From contig NZ_SNXE01000001.1 of assembly GCF_004362405.1 (NCBI RefSeq), forward strand, positions 372,001 through 436,000: a stretch of 64,000 nt of DNA. Reading direction: 5' to 3'. Every line of letters starts with the position of its first letter. Within the stretch, counting starts at the first letter, position 1. A program made the position numbers and the translations under genes. Source of the DNA: Roseateles asaccharophilus (GTDB lineage: Bacteria; Pseudomonadota; Gammaproteobacteria; Burkholderiales; Burkholderiaceae_C). Shown one piece after another: positions 21,563 to 29,797 of this stretch. The notes under the pieces are model-generated. The model made no database searches. It saw nothing but the letters and a program-made list of their open reading frames with translations, and was not told the DNA's origin.

Positions 21563-22274
21563 AAGCCGCCGCCGCACCAAAGAGCGCCAGGCCCAGGGCC
21601 ACGCAGGCACCGCTGGGCGCATCCAGGCCCCAGGAAACAGCCAGACCCAGTCCCACGGCCGCGAGGGCACCGCCCAGGGCCAGGGCCCAGCCATGCCCGG
21701 CGCGCCGCCACAGGGCCGGTGCGATCAGGGCGGCAAAGACCACGAAGAGGCCCAGCACCGGCACGGCCAGGCTGGCCACCCCGGCGAAGAGCGGAAAGAA
21801 GAGCGCGTTGTGCGCCAGCCAGGGGCGCAGCAGCAAGACGGCGGCCGCGGCCACGGCCAGCACGCCCACCTGGAACCAACCCGCCCACAGCACATCGGCC
21901 GCCAGCAGCTCGGCCAGGCGCTCACGCCCATGCGGATCCAGGCGCGCGGCCAGCAGGGCTGCGCAGGCGGCGGCCACATAGAGCAGGCCGATCAGGGCCT
22001 CGCGCTGGGCCGGCCAGCGCCGCGCCAGCGCGGCCACCAGGCCGGCACTGAGCAGGGCGCCGGCCGCGGCCGCGGCCTGGGTCTGCCACCAGCCGGGATG
22101 GTCCACCAGGGCGGCGGCGGCCAGGGCCGCGGCCGCCGCCGCCTGGGCCACGGCCAGGTCGATGAAGACCACGCCGCGGCGCAGCACCTGCTCGCCCAGG
22201 GGCGCCAGGGCCAGCAGGCCCAGGGCCAGGGCGGCCGCGGGCGCCAGGAACCAGAGTTCGCTGATCGAGTTCAT
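21516..22274 (-). CDS. Metal (zinc-type) ABC transporter permease, ZnuB/AztB-like
   Basis: A 252-residue, very alanine/leucine-rich membrane protein with about eight helices. [16 protein letters not shown] corresponds to the family segment after helix 1, and [13 protein letters not shown] and [13 protein letters not shown] are typical of ABC-3 permeases for Zn/Mn. It is the last gene of a minus-strand cluster and follows the binding-protein gene by three bases. No ATP-binding subunit gene adjoins it: the next gene is convergent ubiA. The ATPase must be supplied from elsewhere, or the transporter is incomplete. Confidence 0.85.
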   Translation of the reverse strand: MNSISELWFLAPAAALALGLLALAPLGEQVLRRGVVFIDLAVAQAAAAAALAAAALVDHPGWWQTQAAAAAGALLSAGLVAALARRWPAQREALIGLLYVAAACAALLAARLDPHGRERLAELLAADVLWAGWFQVGVLAVAAAAVLLLRPWLAHNALFFPLFAGVASLAVPVLGLFVVFAALIAPALWRRAGHGWALALGGALAAVGLGLAVSWGLDAPSGACVALGLALFGAAAAFSPAGSGPEPSPRTG

Positions 22275-22277
22275 GAC

Positions 22278-23204
22278 TCAGCGGCCGGCCGGCGCCAGCA
22301 GCTTCTGCAGCAGGCCGTCCATCCACTGCGCCAGCTCGGGCGCGGCGGCGTCCTCGGCCACGGTGGCGGGCAACACCAAGAGGGGCGTGCCGCCCAGCTG
22401 GCCACTGAGCCAGCGCCCCGGGCGCGGGTCCTGGTAGCTGCTGATCACCACGGCCGCGGGCGGCTGGCCGCGCAGGCGCTCCAGCAGCTGCTGCAGGTGG
22501 CCGGGCGTGGGCGCCATGCCGGGCTTGGGCTCCAGATCGGCCACCGGGCGCAGGCCCAGCCAGGCGAAGAGATAGCCAAAGCTGCTGTGCTGGGCCGCCA
22601 CGGCGCGGCCGCGCAGCGGCGCGGCCTGGCGCTCCCAGGCGGCGATGCGGCCGCGCCAGTCCTGCTGGAAGGCCGCCAGGCGCTGGGCCACCGCCGGGCG
22701 CTCCGCGGCGGGCAGCAGGGCCTGCAGCTGCTCGGCCAGGCCGGCGGCCACCTCCAGCAGGCGACGCGGGTCGGTGTGGATGTGGGGGTTGCCCTCGGCA
22801 TGCACATCGCCGCTCCAGGGCGTGGCGCGGGCGCCGGGCTGGGCATCGATCAGGGCCACATAGTCACTGGCTTCGAACAGCACCGGCTCGCGCCCAGCGC
22901 GCTGGCGCAGCATGGGCAGCCAGCCCGACTCCAGACCCGCCCCGGTGCAGACTGCCAGATCGGCCGCGCGCAGCTGGGCGATCAGGCTGGGCCGGGCCTC
23001 GATGTGATGCGGGTCCTGGCCGGCATGGGTGGCCACATGCAGCTTGGCCTGGGGCGCCAGCACCCGGGTCAGGGCGGCCCACTCGGGCTCGCAGGCAAAC
23101 ACGGTGAGCGCGCGCACCGGCAGGGCTAGGCCCAGCAGCAGGCCAGCCCCCAGCAGGCGCGCCCAGGGGCGCGTGCGGCGGGGTTCAGAAGCTGTGCGCA
23201 CCAT
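22278..23204 (-). CDS. Zinc-type ABC transporter periplasmic binding protein, ZnuA/AztC-like
   Basis: About 308 residues with a signal peptide ([16 protein letters not shown]). It has the cluster A-I metal-binding-protein pattern: [26 protein letters not shown] with the first metal histidine, [13 protein letters not shown], and [16 protein letters not shown] with a third histidine. There is no long His/Asp-rich loop, as in AztC rather than ZnuA. The ATG at 23204 is used rather than a TTG three codons upstream. It overlaps the 3' end of the outer-membrane gene by 20 bases, so translation is probably coupled. Zinc is the likely ligand; manganese is possible. Confidence 0.85.
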   Translation of the reverse strand: MVRTASEPRRTRPWARLLGAGLLLGLALPVRALTVFACEPEWAALTRVLAPQAKLHVATHAGQDPHHIEARPSLIAQLRAADLAVCTGAGLESGWLPMLRQRAGREPVLFEASDYVALIDAQPGARATPWSGDVHAEGNPHIHTDPRRLLEVAAGLAEQLQALLPAAERPAVAQRLAAFQQDWRGRIAAWERQAAPLRGRAVAAQHSSFGYLFAWLGLRPVADLEPKPGMAPTPGHLQQLLERLRGQPPAAVVISSYQDPRPGRWLSGQLGGTPLLVLPATVAEDAAAPELAQWMDGLLQKLLAPAGR

Positions 23205-24363
23205 GGGCTCCAAAGGCCATCACGTACTGCAGCTGCCAGCTGCCACGCGAGGGGTTTTCCACCTCATGCGCATCGCTCTGGCGGGCGTACTGCAGGCGCA
23301 GGGCCTGCATATGCGTGGGCTTCCAGGCCAGCATCAGGCTTTGCTCGCGCAGCAACACGCTGTGGAAGTGATCGCCATGGGGCTGGCGGGCGCGCAGCCA
23401 GTCGCTGCGCACGCCGACTTCCCAGCTGGGATTGAAGCGCCAGACCGCGCTCAGAGCATTGGCCTCGTGCTTGTCGCTGCCGCGGGCAAAGCGGTTCAGG
23501 CCGGTGATGCGCGCAGCCTCGAAGCCCAGGCGCAGCTGCTGCTCGCGGTTGTTGCCGCCGGGCGCCCATTTCCAGGTGCCGTCCAGCAGCCAGGTCTTGC
23601 GGCCGCTGAACTGAGCACCGTGATGGTGATGGTGGTGGTGGTGCTCGTGCGCTTCATCGCCGTGCTCGTGTTCATGGTCCTCATCCTCCACGGCGGCCTC
23701 GCGGCGGTTGTGGATGTGGGACAGACCCAGCTGCCAGCTGTGGTGACGGTTGAGGTCGGCGCCCAGCTTGGTGCTGAGGGTGCTGACGCCCAGGCCGCTG
23801 GGGCTGCCCGGCGCGGCCTCGGCCACCAGCTTGCGACCGCGGAAGACCTCGGCCCCCACCATCCAGTAGAAGCTGGTGGGCAGGGTGATGTTCAGGCGCA
23901 GACCATCGTCATTCCAGTGCCCGCCGTAGAAGGCGCGGTAGAGCAGGGGGCGCTCCACAAAGTCGTCGGCATGCGGGTGCTGCTGGTTGAGGTAGCCAAT
24001 CTGGGAGGCAAAGCGGCCGGCACGCAGCTGCAGGCCCGCGGGCAGGCGGGTGGTTTCCAGCCAGAACTCCTCCATGCCCTTTTCCAGCTTGCCTTCATGC
24101 GTGGCCACGGTGGCCGTGGCCTGGGCGCGCAGCCAGGGGCCCAGCGGGCCGCTGGCGGTGAGGTCGCTATGGCCCAGCTGCAGGCCCTGGTCGCGCCCGC
24201 CCAGGGCCAGGGGCCGGCTGGTGTGCGTCAGGTCCAGCACGGCGCCAAACTGCCAGGCCTGGCTGGCGGGCTTGGCCGGCGCCTGGGCCTGAGCCGCGGC
24301 GGCAGACAGGGCCAGCAGGGTCGCGGCCATCTTGAGGAGGGACATGGGTGATGCGTGCTTCAT
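23185..24363 (-). CDS. Outer-membrane beta-barrel protein with polyhistidine loop
   Basis: About 392 residues with a signal peptide (MSLLKMAATLLALSAAAAQA). The rest is a series of alternating amphipathic strands and turns ending in an aromatic residue (GAHGAHSF), as in porins. A loop in the middle contains HEHEHGDEAHEHHHHHHHH, a strong candidate Zn-binding element, and other loops hold isolated histidines. It lies between an AztD-like chaperone and a zinc binding protein, so it is probably a zinc-responsive porin or zinc-capture channel. The ATG at 24363 is preferred over a TTG at 24384. Confidence 0.75.
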   Translation of the reverse strand: MKHASPMSLLKMAATLLALSAAAAQAQAPAKPASQAWQFGAVLDLTHTSRPLALGGRDQGLQLGHSDLTASGPLGPWLRAQATATVATHEGKLEKGMEEFWLETTRLPAGLQLRAGRFASQIGYLNQQHPHADDFVERPLLYRAFYGGHWNDDGLRLNITLPTSFYWMVGAEVFRGRKLVAEAAPGSPSGLGVSTLSTKLGADLNRHHSWQLGLSHIHNRREAAVEDEDHEHEHGDEAHEHHHHHHHHGAQFSGRKTWLLDGTWKWAPGGNNREQQLRLGFEAARITGLNRFARGSDKHEANALSAVWRFNPSWEVGVRSDWLRARQPHGDHFHSVLLREQSLMLAWKPTHMQALRLQYARQSDAHEVENPSRGSWQLQYVMAFGAHGAHSF

Positions 24364-24380
24364 GGGAGCGGCTTTCTGGT

Positions 24381-25691
24381 TCAACGGTTGATGCCCAGCC
24401 AGGTGATCACGGTGGGCACATAGCCCAGATCGCGGCGGGCCTTGACGGCGCCGGTCTTGCTGTCCAGCACCACCAGCTGCTTGGCCACGGGGTCGCTCAG
24501 GTAGAGCTCGTCCACCGCGCCATTGGCCACCAACACGGGCCAGGGTGCAGCCTTGGGCATAGCTGGAATGGCGCCACTCACGCGGGCCAGGGGCGCCCAG
24601 GCGCCGTTGCGGCGCTCGCTGACGACCAGGCTGCCCTGATCGTCCAGCACAAAGAAGCGCTGGCCGCTGCGGTCAAAACCATGGGCGCGGCGCAACCGGC
24701 CCGTGCTCCAGCCCTCGGGCACGAAGTCGCTGACGCTGGCGCGCTCGCCATCCACCGCATAAAAGCGGGTGGTGACCGGCGCGGGCGCGGCGCCCTCGGT
24801 GGCAATGCCGATGAACTGGCCCGGCAGACGGGGATGGCCGGCGATGGTGCCCACGCGCAGCGGCGTGCTCAGCTTGCGGCCATCGTCCACCGTGGTGGCG
24901 CCGGTGTGCTGCACCAGCAGCATGCCGTCCAGGCAGCCGGCCACGGTGTAGGCGCCGCTGCTGAAGCTGCCATGCATGCCGTTGCAGCGCGTGGCGACCT
25001 GGCGCACAAAGGTGTAGCCGCTGCCATTGCGCAGATGCAGGTTCAGATGGGTGGGCAGGGAGTCGGGCGCATCGGCGGCACGACTCACCAGCAGCAGCTT
25101 GTCATCCACCGGCTCGCCCAGGCCGTGAATGGGCGCGGCCAGATCGGTGCTGGCCACCAGGGCGCCGGCGGCAATCGAGGCGTCCGTGAAGAGGCGCACG
25201 CCGGCGTTCTGCACCGGCGAGGCCGTGGCATTGCCGTCCATGAAGAAGGCAGCCTGCTTGCCGGCTTGCACGTCGTAGTGGGTCGGGCGCGGGCCGGTGA
25301 TCTTCCAGGCCAAGGCGCGGCTGCCCTGCTTGTAGTCGTGCAGATGGTCGCCATGGTCTTCCTGCCAGATGCCGCCGTCCAGGATCTGCACCTGGTCCTG
25401 CAGGCGCTGCACGACCAGGGCGTAACGGCCACGCGGGCTGGTGTAGAGGGCCGCGGGCTCATGCTCCAGGGTGTAGCTGGCCTCGACCGCGGCCGTGGCA
25501 CTGTCCAGATCGTGCAGGCGCAGGGTCTTGCTGCCCTGCTCGGCCAGGGCCAGTCGGCCCGCGGTGGCGATGGTCACGGCGTCGTGCTTGTCATCCTTCT
25601 CGGGCTCGTCCACGCCGCCGCCGCAGGCGGCCAGCAGGGCCGTGGCAAGAAGGCTGAGCGCCCAGGGGCGCAGCTGCACTGAAGCATTCAT
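24381..25691 (-). CDS. aztD: AztD-like periplasmic zinc chaperone, lipoprotein
   Basis: A 436-residue protein with a lipoprotein signal (LSLLATALLAAC, lipobox LAAC). An acidic/histidine linker follows (EPEKDDKHDAVT), then a repeated beta-propeller-like body. WQEDHGDHLHDYK contains the HxDH-type cluster expected of AztD, which hands zinc to AztC in the periplasm. Others are THYDVQAGKQAAFFMDG and the CNGMHGSF segment. It is the first gene of the minus-strand zinc cluster, transcribed from a region with a palindromic operator. Most AztD proteins are soluble periplasmic; a lipid anchor here is a variation. Confidence 0.72.
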   Translation of the reverse strand: MNASVQLRPWALSLLATALLAACGGGVDEPEKDDKHDAVTIATAGRLALAEQGSKTLRLHDLDSATAAVEASYTLEHEPAALYTSPRGRYALVVQRLQDQVQILDGGIWQEDHGDHLHDYKQGSRALAWKITGPRPTHYDVQAGKQAAFFMDGNATASPVQNAGVRLFTDASIAAGALVASTDLAAPIHGLGEPVDDKLLLVSRAADAPDSLPTHLNLHLRNGSGYTFVRQVATRCNGMHGSFSSGAYTVAGCLDGMLLVQHTGATTVDDGRKLSTPLRVGTIAGHPRLPGQFIGIATEGAAPAPVTTRFYAVDGERASVSDFVPEGWSTGRLRRAHGFDRSGQRFFVLDDQGSLVVSERRNGAWAPLARVSGAIPAMPKAAPWPVLVANGAVDELYLSDPVAKQLVVLDSKTGAVKARRDLGYVPTVITWLGINR

Positions 25692-25842
25692 GGTTTCTGT
25701 CCTTGTGTGTTGAAGACGGTGGGCGCGCGACCGGGCGCCGGGCAGCCGCTAGGCGGATCCGGCCCGCCGGCTCGACAGGCAAGCCGACGGACCTCCCCCG
25801 GCAAACGGAGGCTGGGCTGGCAGGGTGGCAGGCATTTATTAA

Positions 25843-25864
25843 TGATAATGCATTTGCATTTACA
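25843..25864 (+). promoter_or_regulatory. Palindromic operator between the zinc cluster and the Fur/Zur-family gene
   Basis: TG-AT-AATGCA-TT-TGCATT-TA-CA spans 25843-25864. The AATGCA/TGCATT arms are perfectly inverted about a two-base centre, with outer TG/CA also matching. The surrounding 30 bases are AT-rich in otherwise 70% GC DNA and also resemble a Fur-type AATGATAATG pattern. It lies 56 bases before the Fur-family start and about 150 bases before the aztD-like start, the right place to control both. That the neighbouring regulator binds it in response to zinc is inference. Confidence 0.7.
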
Positions 25865-25919
25865 CAAACAAGCCCCGAGTCCGGGCCGGCGGCCTGGGCG
25901 TGCTGGCTACACTGCCGCC

Positions 25920-26306
25920 ATGGAACAAGCCCCGCAGCGCTCAACCCGCCAGCGCACCGCCATCCGTGCCACCGTGGATCAGGCCGGCCGCCCCCTGCTG
26001 GCCCAGGAGATCCTGGAGCTGGCTCAGCTGGAGGTGCCGGGCCTGTCCCTGGCCACGGTCTACCGCAATCTCAAGAGCCTGGTGGAGGGTGCGGAGCTGC
26101 AGGTGGTGCAGCTGCCGGGCGAGAACCCGCGCTACGAGGCGGTGCATGGCCACCACCATCACTTCCTGTGCCGGCAGTGCCAGCGGGTGTTCGACATTCA
26201 TGCCTGCCCGGGCAATCTGGCTCGGCTGGCCCCGGCCGGGTTCAGCGTCGAAGACCACGAACTCACGCTCTACGGGCGCTGCCCCGACTGCCGACCCGCG
26301 CCCTGA
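25920..26306 (+). CDS. Fur-family metalloregulator, probably Zur
   Basis: A 128-residue Fur-family repressor. The winged helix covers RSTRQRTAIRATVDQ to LSLATVYRNLKSL, the DNA-recognition helix. The dimer/metal domain has GHHHHFLCRQCQRVFDIH. Two CxxC pairs (LCRQC and RCPDC) form the structural zinc site. The histidine cluster fits a Zn(II) or Fe(II) sensing site. Divergence from a zinc-uptake operon argues for Zur rather than Fur or PerR. The ATG at 25920 is chosen because earlier in-frame codons read through the operator region. Confidence 0.85.
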   Translation: MEQAPQRSTRQRTAIRATVDQAGRPLLAQEILELAQLEVPGLSLATVYRNLKSLVEGAELQVVQLPGENPRYEAVHGHHHHFLCRQCQRVFDIHACPGNLARLAPAGFSVEDHELTLYGRCPDCRPAP

Positions 26307-26409
26307 AGCGGCCCGGGGTCGCCGCCTCGACCCGACCTGCGCGCAAATCCGCGGGCGAAAACAGCGGCGGCAGCGGTATGCTGGATGCCCGGAGTTCGTT
26401 TGCAAGCCC

Positions 26410-28671
26410 ATGAACCATCCAGGTCAAATCGCCGCGCCCGCTGCAGCCGACGACATGTTGCTGCTGGTGGACGATGACGATTCCGCGCCTGCGGCCGTCT
26501 CCAAGCAGCCGCCGTGGAAGGTGCTGGTCGTTGACGACGATCCCGAGGTTCATGAGGCCACCGACTTCGGCCTGCGCGGCGTCATCATCCTGGACCGTCC
26601 CCTGCTGCTGCTGCACGCCCACTCGGGGGCCGAGGCCCTGGAGATGCTCAAGCGCGAGCAGGATGTGGCGGTGGTGCTGCTGGACGTGGTGATGGAAACC
26701 GTCACCGCCGGCCTGGACATTGTGGGCACCATACGCCAGGACCTGGCCATGCGTGATGCGCGCATCATCCTGCGCACCGGTCAGCCCGGCTATGCGCCGG
26801 ACGAGCAGACCGTGGTGCATTTCGACATCAACGACTACCGCACCAAGAGCGAGCTCACGCGGAGCAAGCTCTTCGTGGCCCTGTTCACGGCCATACGCAC
26901 CTATGACCAGCTGCGCCGCACCGCCGAGCAGCAACGCTTTCTGCATGAGACCCTGGACGTCAGCAGCGCGCTCCTGGACAAGCAGGGCATCAGCGACTAC
27001 GCGGCAGCCCTGATCGAAGAGCTGCAGAAGCCCTTTCGCGCCGAGCTCAGCGGCTTCGTGGCGCTGGCCAGAGATATGCCGGAAACCCTGGCGCAAGCCC
27101 GGGTGCTGGTGGCCGGCCAAGGTTTCGAGGACAAGCTGGGCAAGACCCTGGGCGATCTGGGCGACGACCAGATCCTGCCCCACCTTGAGCGCTGTGCCCT
27201 GTCCAAGTCCATCGTCGTCGAGGCCGATGCCGTCATCGTCTGGGTGGCGCTGGAGCGCGGTCAGGGCCTGCTGATGTACGCCCGCTCCAACAACCCCCTG
27301 GTGCCGGCGCAGCTGCAGCTGCTGCAGGTGCTGCACCGCCATCTGGACCTGAGCGCGGCCAAGGTCTTTCTCACCGAACGCCTGCATGGCCTGGCCTATT
27401 TCGACCGCCTGGTGGGTCTACCCAACCGCAGCGCCCTGGTGGAAAAGATCGACGTCCGTTCCCCGGCGGACTCGGCCGTGGGCTGGGTAGTGGGCGTGAT
27501 CGACATCGACCGCTTCGGCGAGATCAACGATATGTTCGGCCACGCCCATGGCGATCAACTGCTGTGCGCCATGGCCCGGCGCCTGAGCGAGCGTCTGGGT
27601 GGCAGCTGCTTTCTCGCCCGCATCGGGCCGGACATCTTTGGCCTGCTGTGCCCGGCCGCGGCCCTGGATCTGGGGCGGCTCAAGGCGCTGACGGACGAAC
27701 CCTTCGAGCTGGAAGGCAAGCCGCTGCGCATCACCGCCTCCATGGGCCTGGCCCAGGCCAGCGGACCCGGCGATACGGGCGAGGTGCTGCTGAAGAACGC
27801 CTCCCTGGCCCTCAAGCGCGCCAAGGCCCAGGGGGCCGGCCAGCTGCTGTGGTACGGGGCCGAGCTGGAGGCCAGCACCCGCGAGCACATGAGCCTGCTG
27901 CAGGCCTTCACCGAGGCGCCGCGCCTGGGCCAGCTCTATATGGCTTACCAGCCGCAGTGGTCGCTGCACAGCGGCGAGATCATCGGCTTCGAGGCCCTGA
28001 TGCGCTGGCGCACGGCCGATGGCCGCCATGTCTCGCCGGATGCCTTCATCCCCGTGGCGGAAAGCTCGGGCCTGATCATCGAAACCGGTCGCTGGGCCCT
28101 GATCACGGCCCTGCAGGCCGTGGGCCAGCTGCGGCGTGCCGGACTGCAGGGCTTCCATATGGCGGTCAATGTCTCCGTGATGCAGTTCCAGGCGCCGGGC
28201 TTTGTGGACATGGTGCAGCAGGCCCTGGCGCAGACCGGGGTGGGCGCCGAGGCGCTGGAGCTGGAGATCACCGAATCGGTGGCCATGGCCGGTGCCCAGC
28301 AGGTGCTGCAGATCCTGGCCTCGCTCAAGGCCATGGGCGTGGGCATTGCGATCGATGACTTCGGCACCGGCTACTCCTCGCTGAGCTATCTGCACCAGCT
28401 GCCGGCCGACCGGCTCAAGATTGATCGCGCCTTCGTCTCCTGCCTGGGCAGCGGCGAGCGCAGCGCCCAGATCGCCGAGATGGTGCTGCCCCTGGGCCGC
28501 CAGATCGGCATGAAGGTGCTGGCCGAGGGCGTGGAAACCTCGGAGCAGGCGCGCCTGCTGGCAGCCCTGGGCTGCGACGAGGCCCAGGGCTATCTGTTCG
28601 CCAAACCCATGCCGCTGAGCGAGCTGCTGGAGTGGATCAAGGTCCGTCCGAGCATGGAGAAGCTGCGATGA
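26410..28671 (+). CDS. Response regulator with DUF3369, degenerate GGDEF and EAL domains (c-di-GMP phosphodiesterase)
   Basis: A 753-residue cytoplasmic signalling protein. REC domain about residues 36-170: LVVDDDPEVHEA acidic pocket, phospho-acceptor Asp92 in VVLLDVVMETV. DUF3369 sensory region about 175-325. GGDEF domain about 335-490, with the signature replaced by GPDIF, so no cyclase activity is expected. EAL domain about 500-750: FEALMRW near 527, [23 protein letters not shown] and LAEGVETSEQ, all consistent with an active phosphodiesterase. The stop overlaps the next ATG, giving an operon with a binding protein and a sensor kinase, its probable phosphodonor. Confidence 0.9.
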   Translation: MNHPGQIAAPAAADDMLLLVDDDDSAPAAVSKQPPWKVLVVDDDPEVHEATDFGLRGVIILDRPLLLLHAHSGAEALEMLKREQDVAVVLLDVVMETVTAGLDIVGTIRQDLAMRDARIILRTGQPGYAPDEQTVVHFDINDYRTKSELTRSKLFVALFTAIRTYDQLRRTAEQQRFLHETLDVSSALLDKQGISDYAAALIEELQKPFRAELSGFVALARDMPETLAQARVLVAGQGFEDKLGKTLGDLGDDQILPHLERCALSKSIVVEADAVIVWVALERGQGLLMYARSNNPLVPAQLQLLQVLHRHLDLSAAKVFLTERLHGLAYFDRLVGLPNRSALVEKIDVRSPADSAVGWVVGVIDIDRFGEINDMFGHAHGDQLLCAMARRLSERLGGSCFLARIGPDIFGLLCPAAALDLGRLKALTDEPFELEGKPLRITASMGLAQASGPGDTGEVLLKNASLALKRAKAQGAGQLLWYGAELEASTREHMSLLQAFTEAPRLGQLYMAYQPQWSLHSGEIIGFEALMRWRTADGRHVSPDAFIPVAESSGLIIETGRWALITALQAVGQLRRAGLQGFHMAVNVSVMQFQAPGFVDMVQQALAQTGVGAEALELEITESVAMAGAQQVLQILASLKAMGVGIAIDDFGTGYSSLSYLHQLPADRLKIDRAFVSCLGSGERSAQIAEMVLPLGRQIGMKVLAEGVETSEQARLLAALGCDEAQGYLFAKPMPLSELLEWIKVRPSMEKLR

Positions 28672-29783
28672 GACGCCGTGCCCTCCCCTTGCTTGTGTTG
28701 TGCTTGGCCGCCGCACTGGGCGCTTGCAGCCGCGAGAGCGGCCCCTTGCACATCGGCTACCTGGGTGGCTTGAGCGGCCGCGTGGCCGACCTGGGTGAAG
28801 CCGGTCGCAATGGCGTGATGCTGGCCGTGGAGGAGGTCAATGCCCAGGGCGGCATCCGGGGACGGCAGGTGCTGGTCGAGTATGCGGACGATGCCCAGGA
28901 TCCGGCCACCGCCAAGCTGGCCCTGCAGAATCTGCTGAAGAAGAATGTGCAGCTGTTGATCGGCCCCATGACCAGCGCCATGGCTCAGGCCGTGCTGCCC
29001 GATATCGAGACGGCCCAGCTGCCTACGGTCAGCCCCACCGTCACCGCCACCAGCCTGGCCGGACGGGACGATATGTTGTTCCGGGTCGCACCCTCGGTGA
29101 AGAGCTATTCGGATCAGATGGCCCAGGCCGATTACCAGGCCGGGGCGCGCAAGGTGGCCATCGTGCTGGATCTGGGCAATCGCGCCTTCAGCCAGGACTG
29201 GGCCCTGCAGTACGGCGAGGCCATGAGGCGACTGGGGGCCCAGATCGTGGCCGAGCAGAGCTTCACCTCGGGCGATGACGCCAGCTATGGTCGCGCCCTG
29301 GACGCGCTGCCGCGCCAGGGCGTTGACACGTTGATGGTGGTAGCCAGTGCCGTGGATACGGTGCGTCTGATCCAGACGGCCCGCAACCGCGGCCTGACGC
29401 CGCGTTTCAGCGCCTCGTCCTGGGCCGGCACCGAGGCGCTCATACAGCTGGGGGGCAAGGCCGTGGAAGGCATGTACATCGCACAGCTTTTCGACCGCGA
29501 CAACGGCAATCCCGACTATCTTCGCTTCGCCGCCCGCTATCGCGAGCGCTTCAAGCAGGAACCCGGCTTCGCCGCCGTGGGCGCCTACGATGCGGCCCGC
29601 GCGGCCCTGGATGCCCTGACTCGCACTTCTGGACAGGGTGGGACGGCCCTGAAACGGGCCCTGCAGGAGGGCGGTCCCTATGCGGGCCTGCAGGAAAGCT
29701 GGCGCTTTGACCGCATGGGCGACACCCTGCGTGCCGTGCGCATCGCCGAGGTGCGCGACGGGCGCTTCAAGGTACGCGACTGA
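28668..29783 (+). CDS. Type-1 periplasmic solute-binding lipoprotein (branched-chain amino acid SBP family)
   Basis: A 371-residue protein with a lipoprotein signal (LPLLVLCLAAALGAC) and the Peripla_BP_6 fold: HIGYLGGLSGRVADLG, GVMLAVEEVNAQGGI, VQLLIGPMTSAMA, FRVAPSVKSYSDQMAQ. Binding proteins of this class usually serve ABC uptake of branched-chain amino acids or amides. Here there are no permease or ATPase genes; it is sandwiched by four-base overlap between a response regulator and a sensor kinase. It probably delivers a ligand signal to the kinase, by analogy with LuxP-type systems. The ligand is unknown. Confidence 0.85.
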   Translation: MRRRALPLLVLCLAAALGACSRESGPLHIGYLGGLSGRVADLGEAGRNGVMLAVEEVNAQGGIRGRQVLVEYADDAQDPATAKLALQNLLKKNVQLLIGPMTSAMAQAVLPDIETAQLPTVSPTVTATSLAGRDDMLFRVAPSVKSYSDQMAQADYQAGARKVAIVLDLGNRAFSQDWALQYGEAMRRLGAQIVAEQSFTSGDDASYGRALDALPRQGVDTLMVVASAVDTVRLIQTARNRGLTPRFSASSWAGTEALIQLGGKAVEGMYIAQLFDRDNGNPDYLRFAARYRERFKQEPGFAAVGAYDAARAALDALTRTSGQGGTALKRALQEGGPYAGLQESWRFDRMGDTLRAVRIAEVRDGRFKVRD

Positions 29784-29797
29784 GGCCAGGCCCGGGG

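Noticed and set aside
25900-26409. Upstream extension of the REC-EAL gene by 170 codons
   Set aside because: The extension lies wholly over the Fur-family gene in another frame and its sequence has no domain; the ATG at 26410 precedes the receiver domain sensibly.
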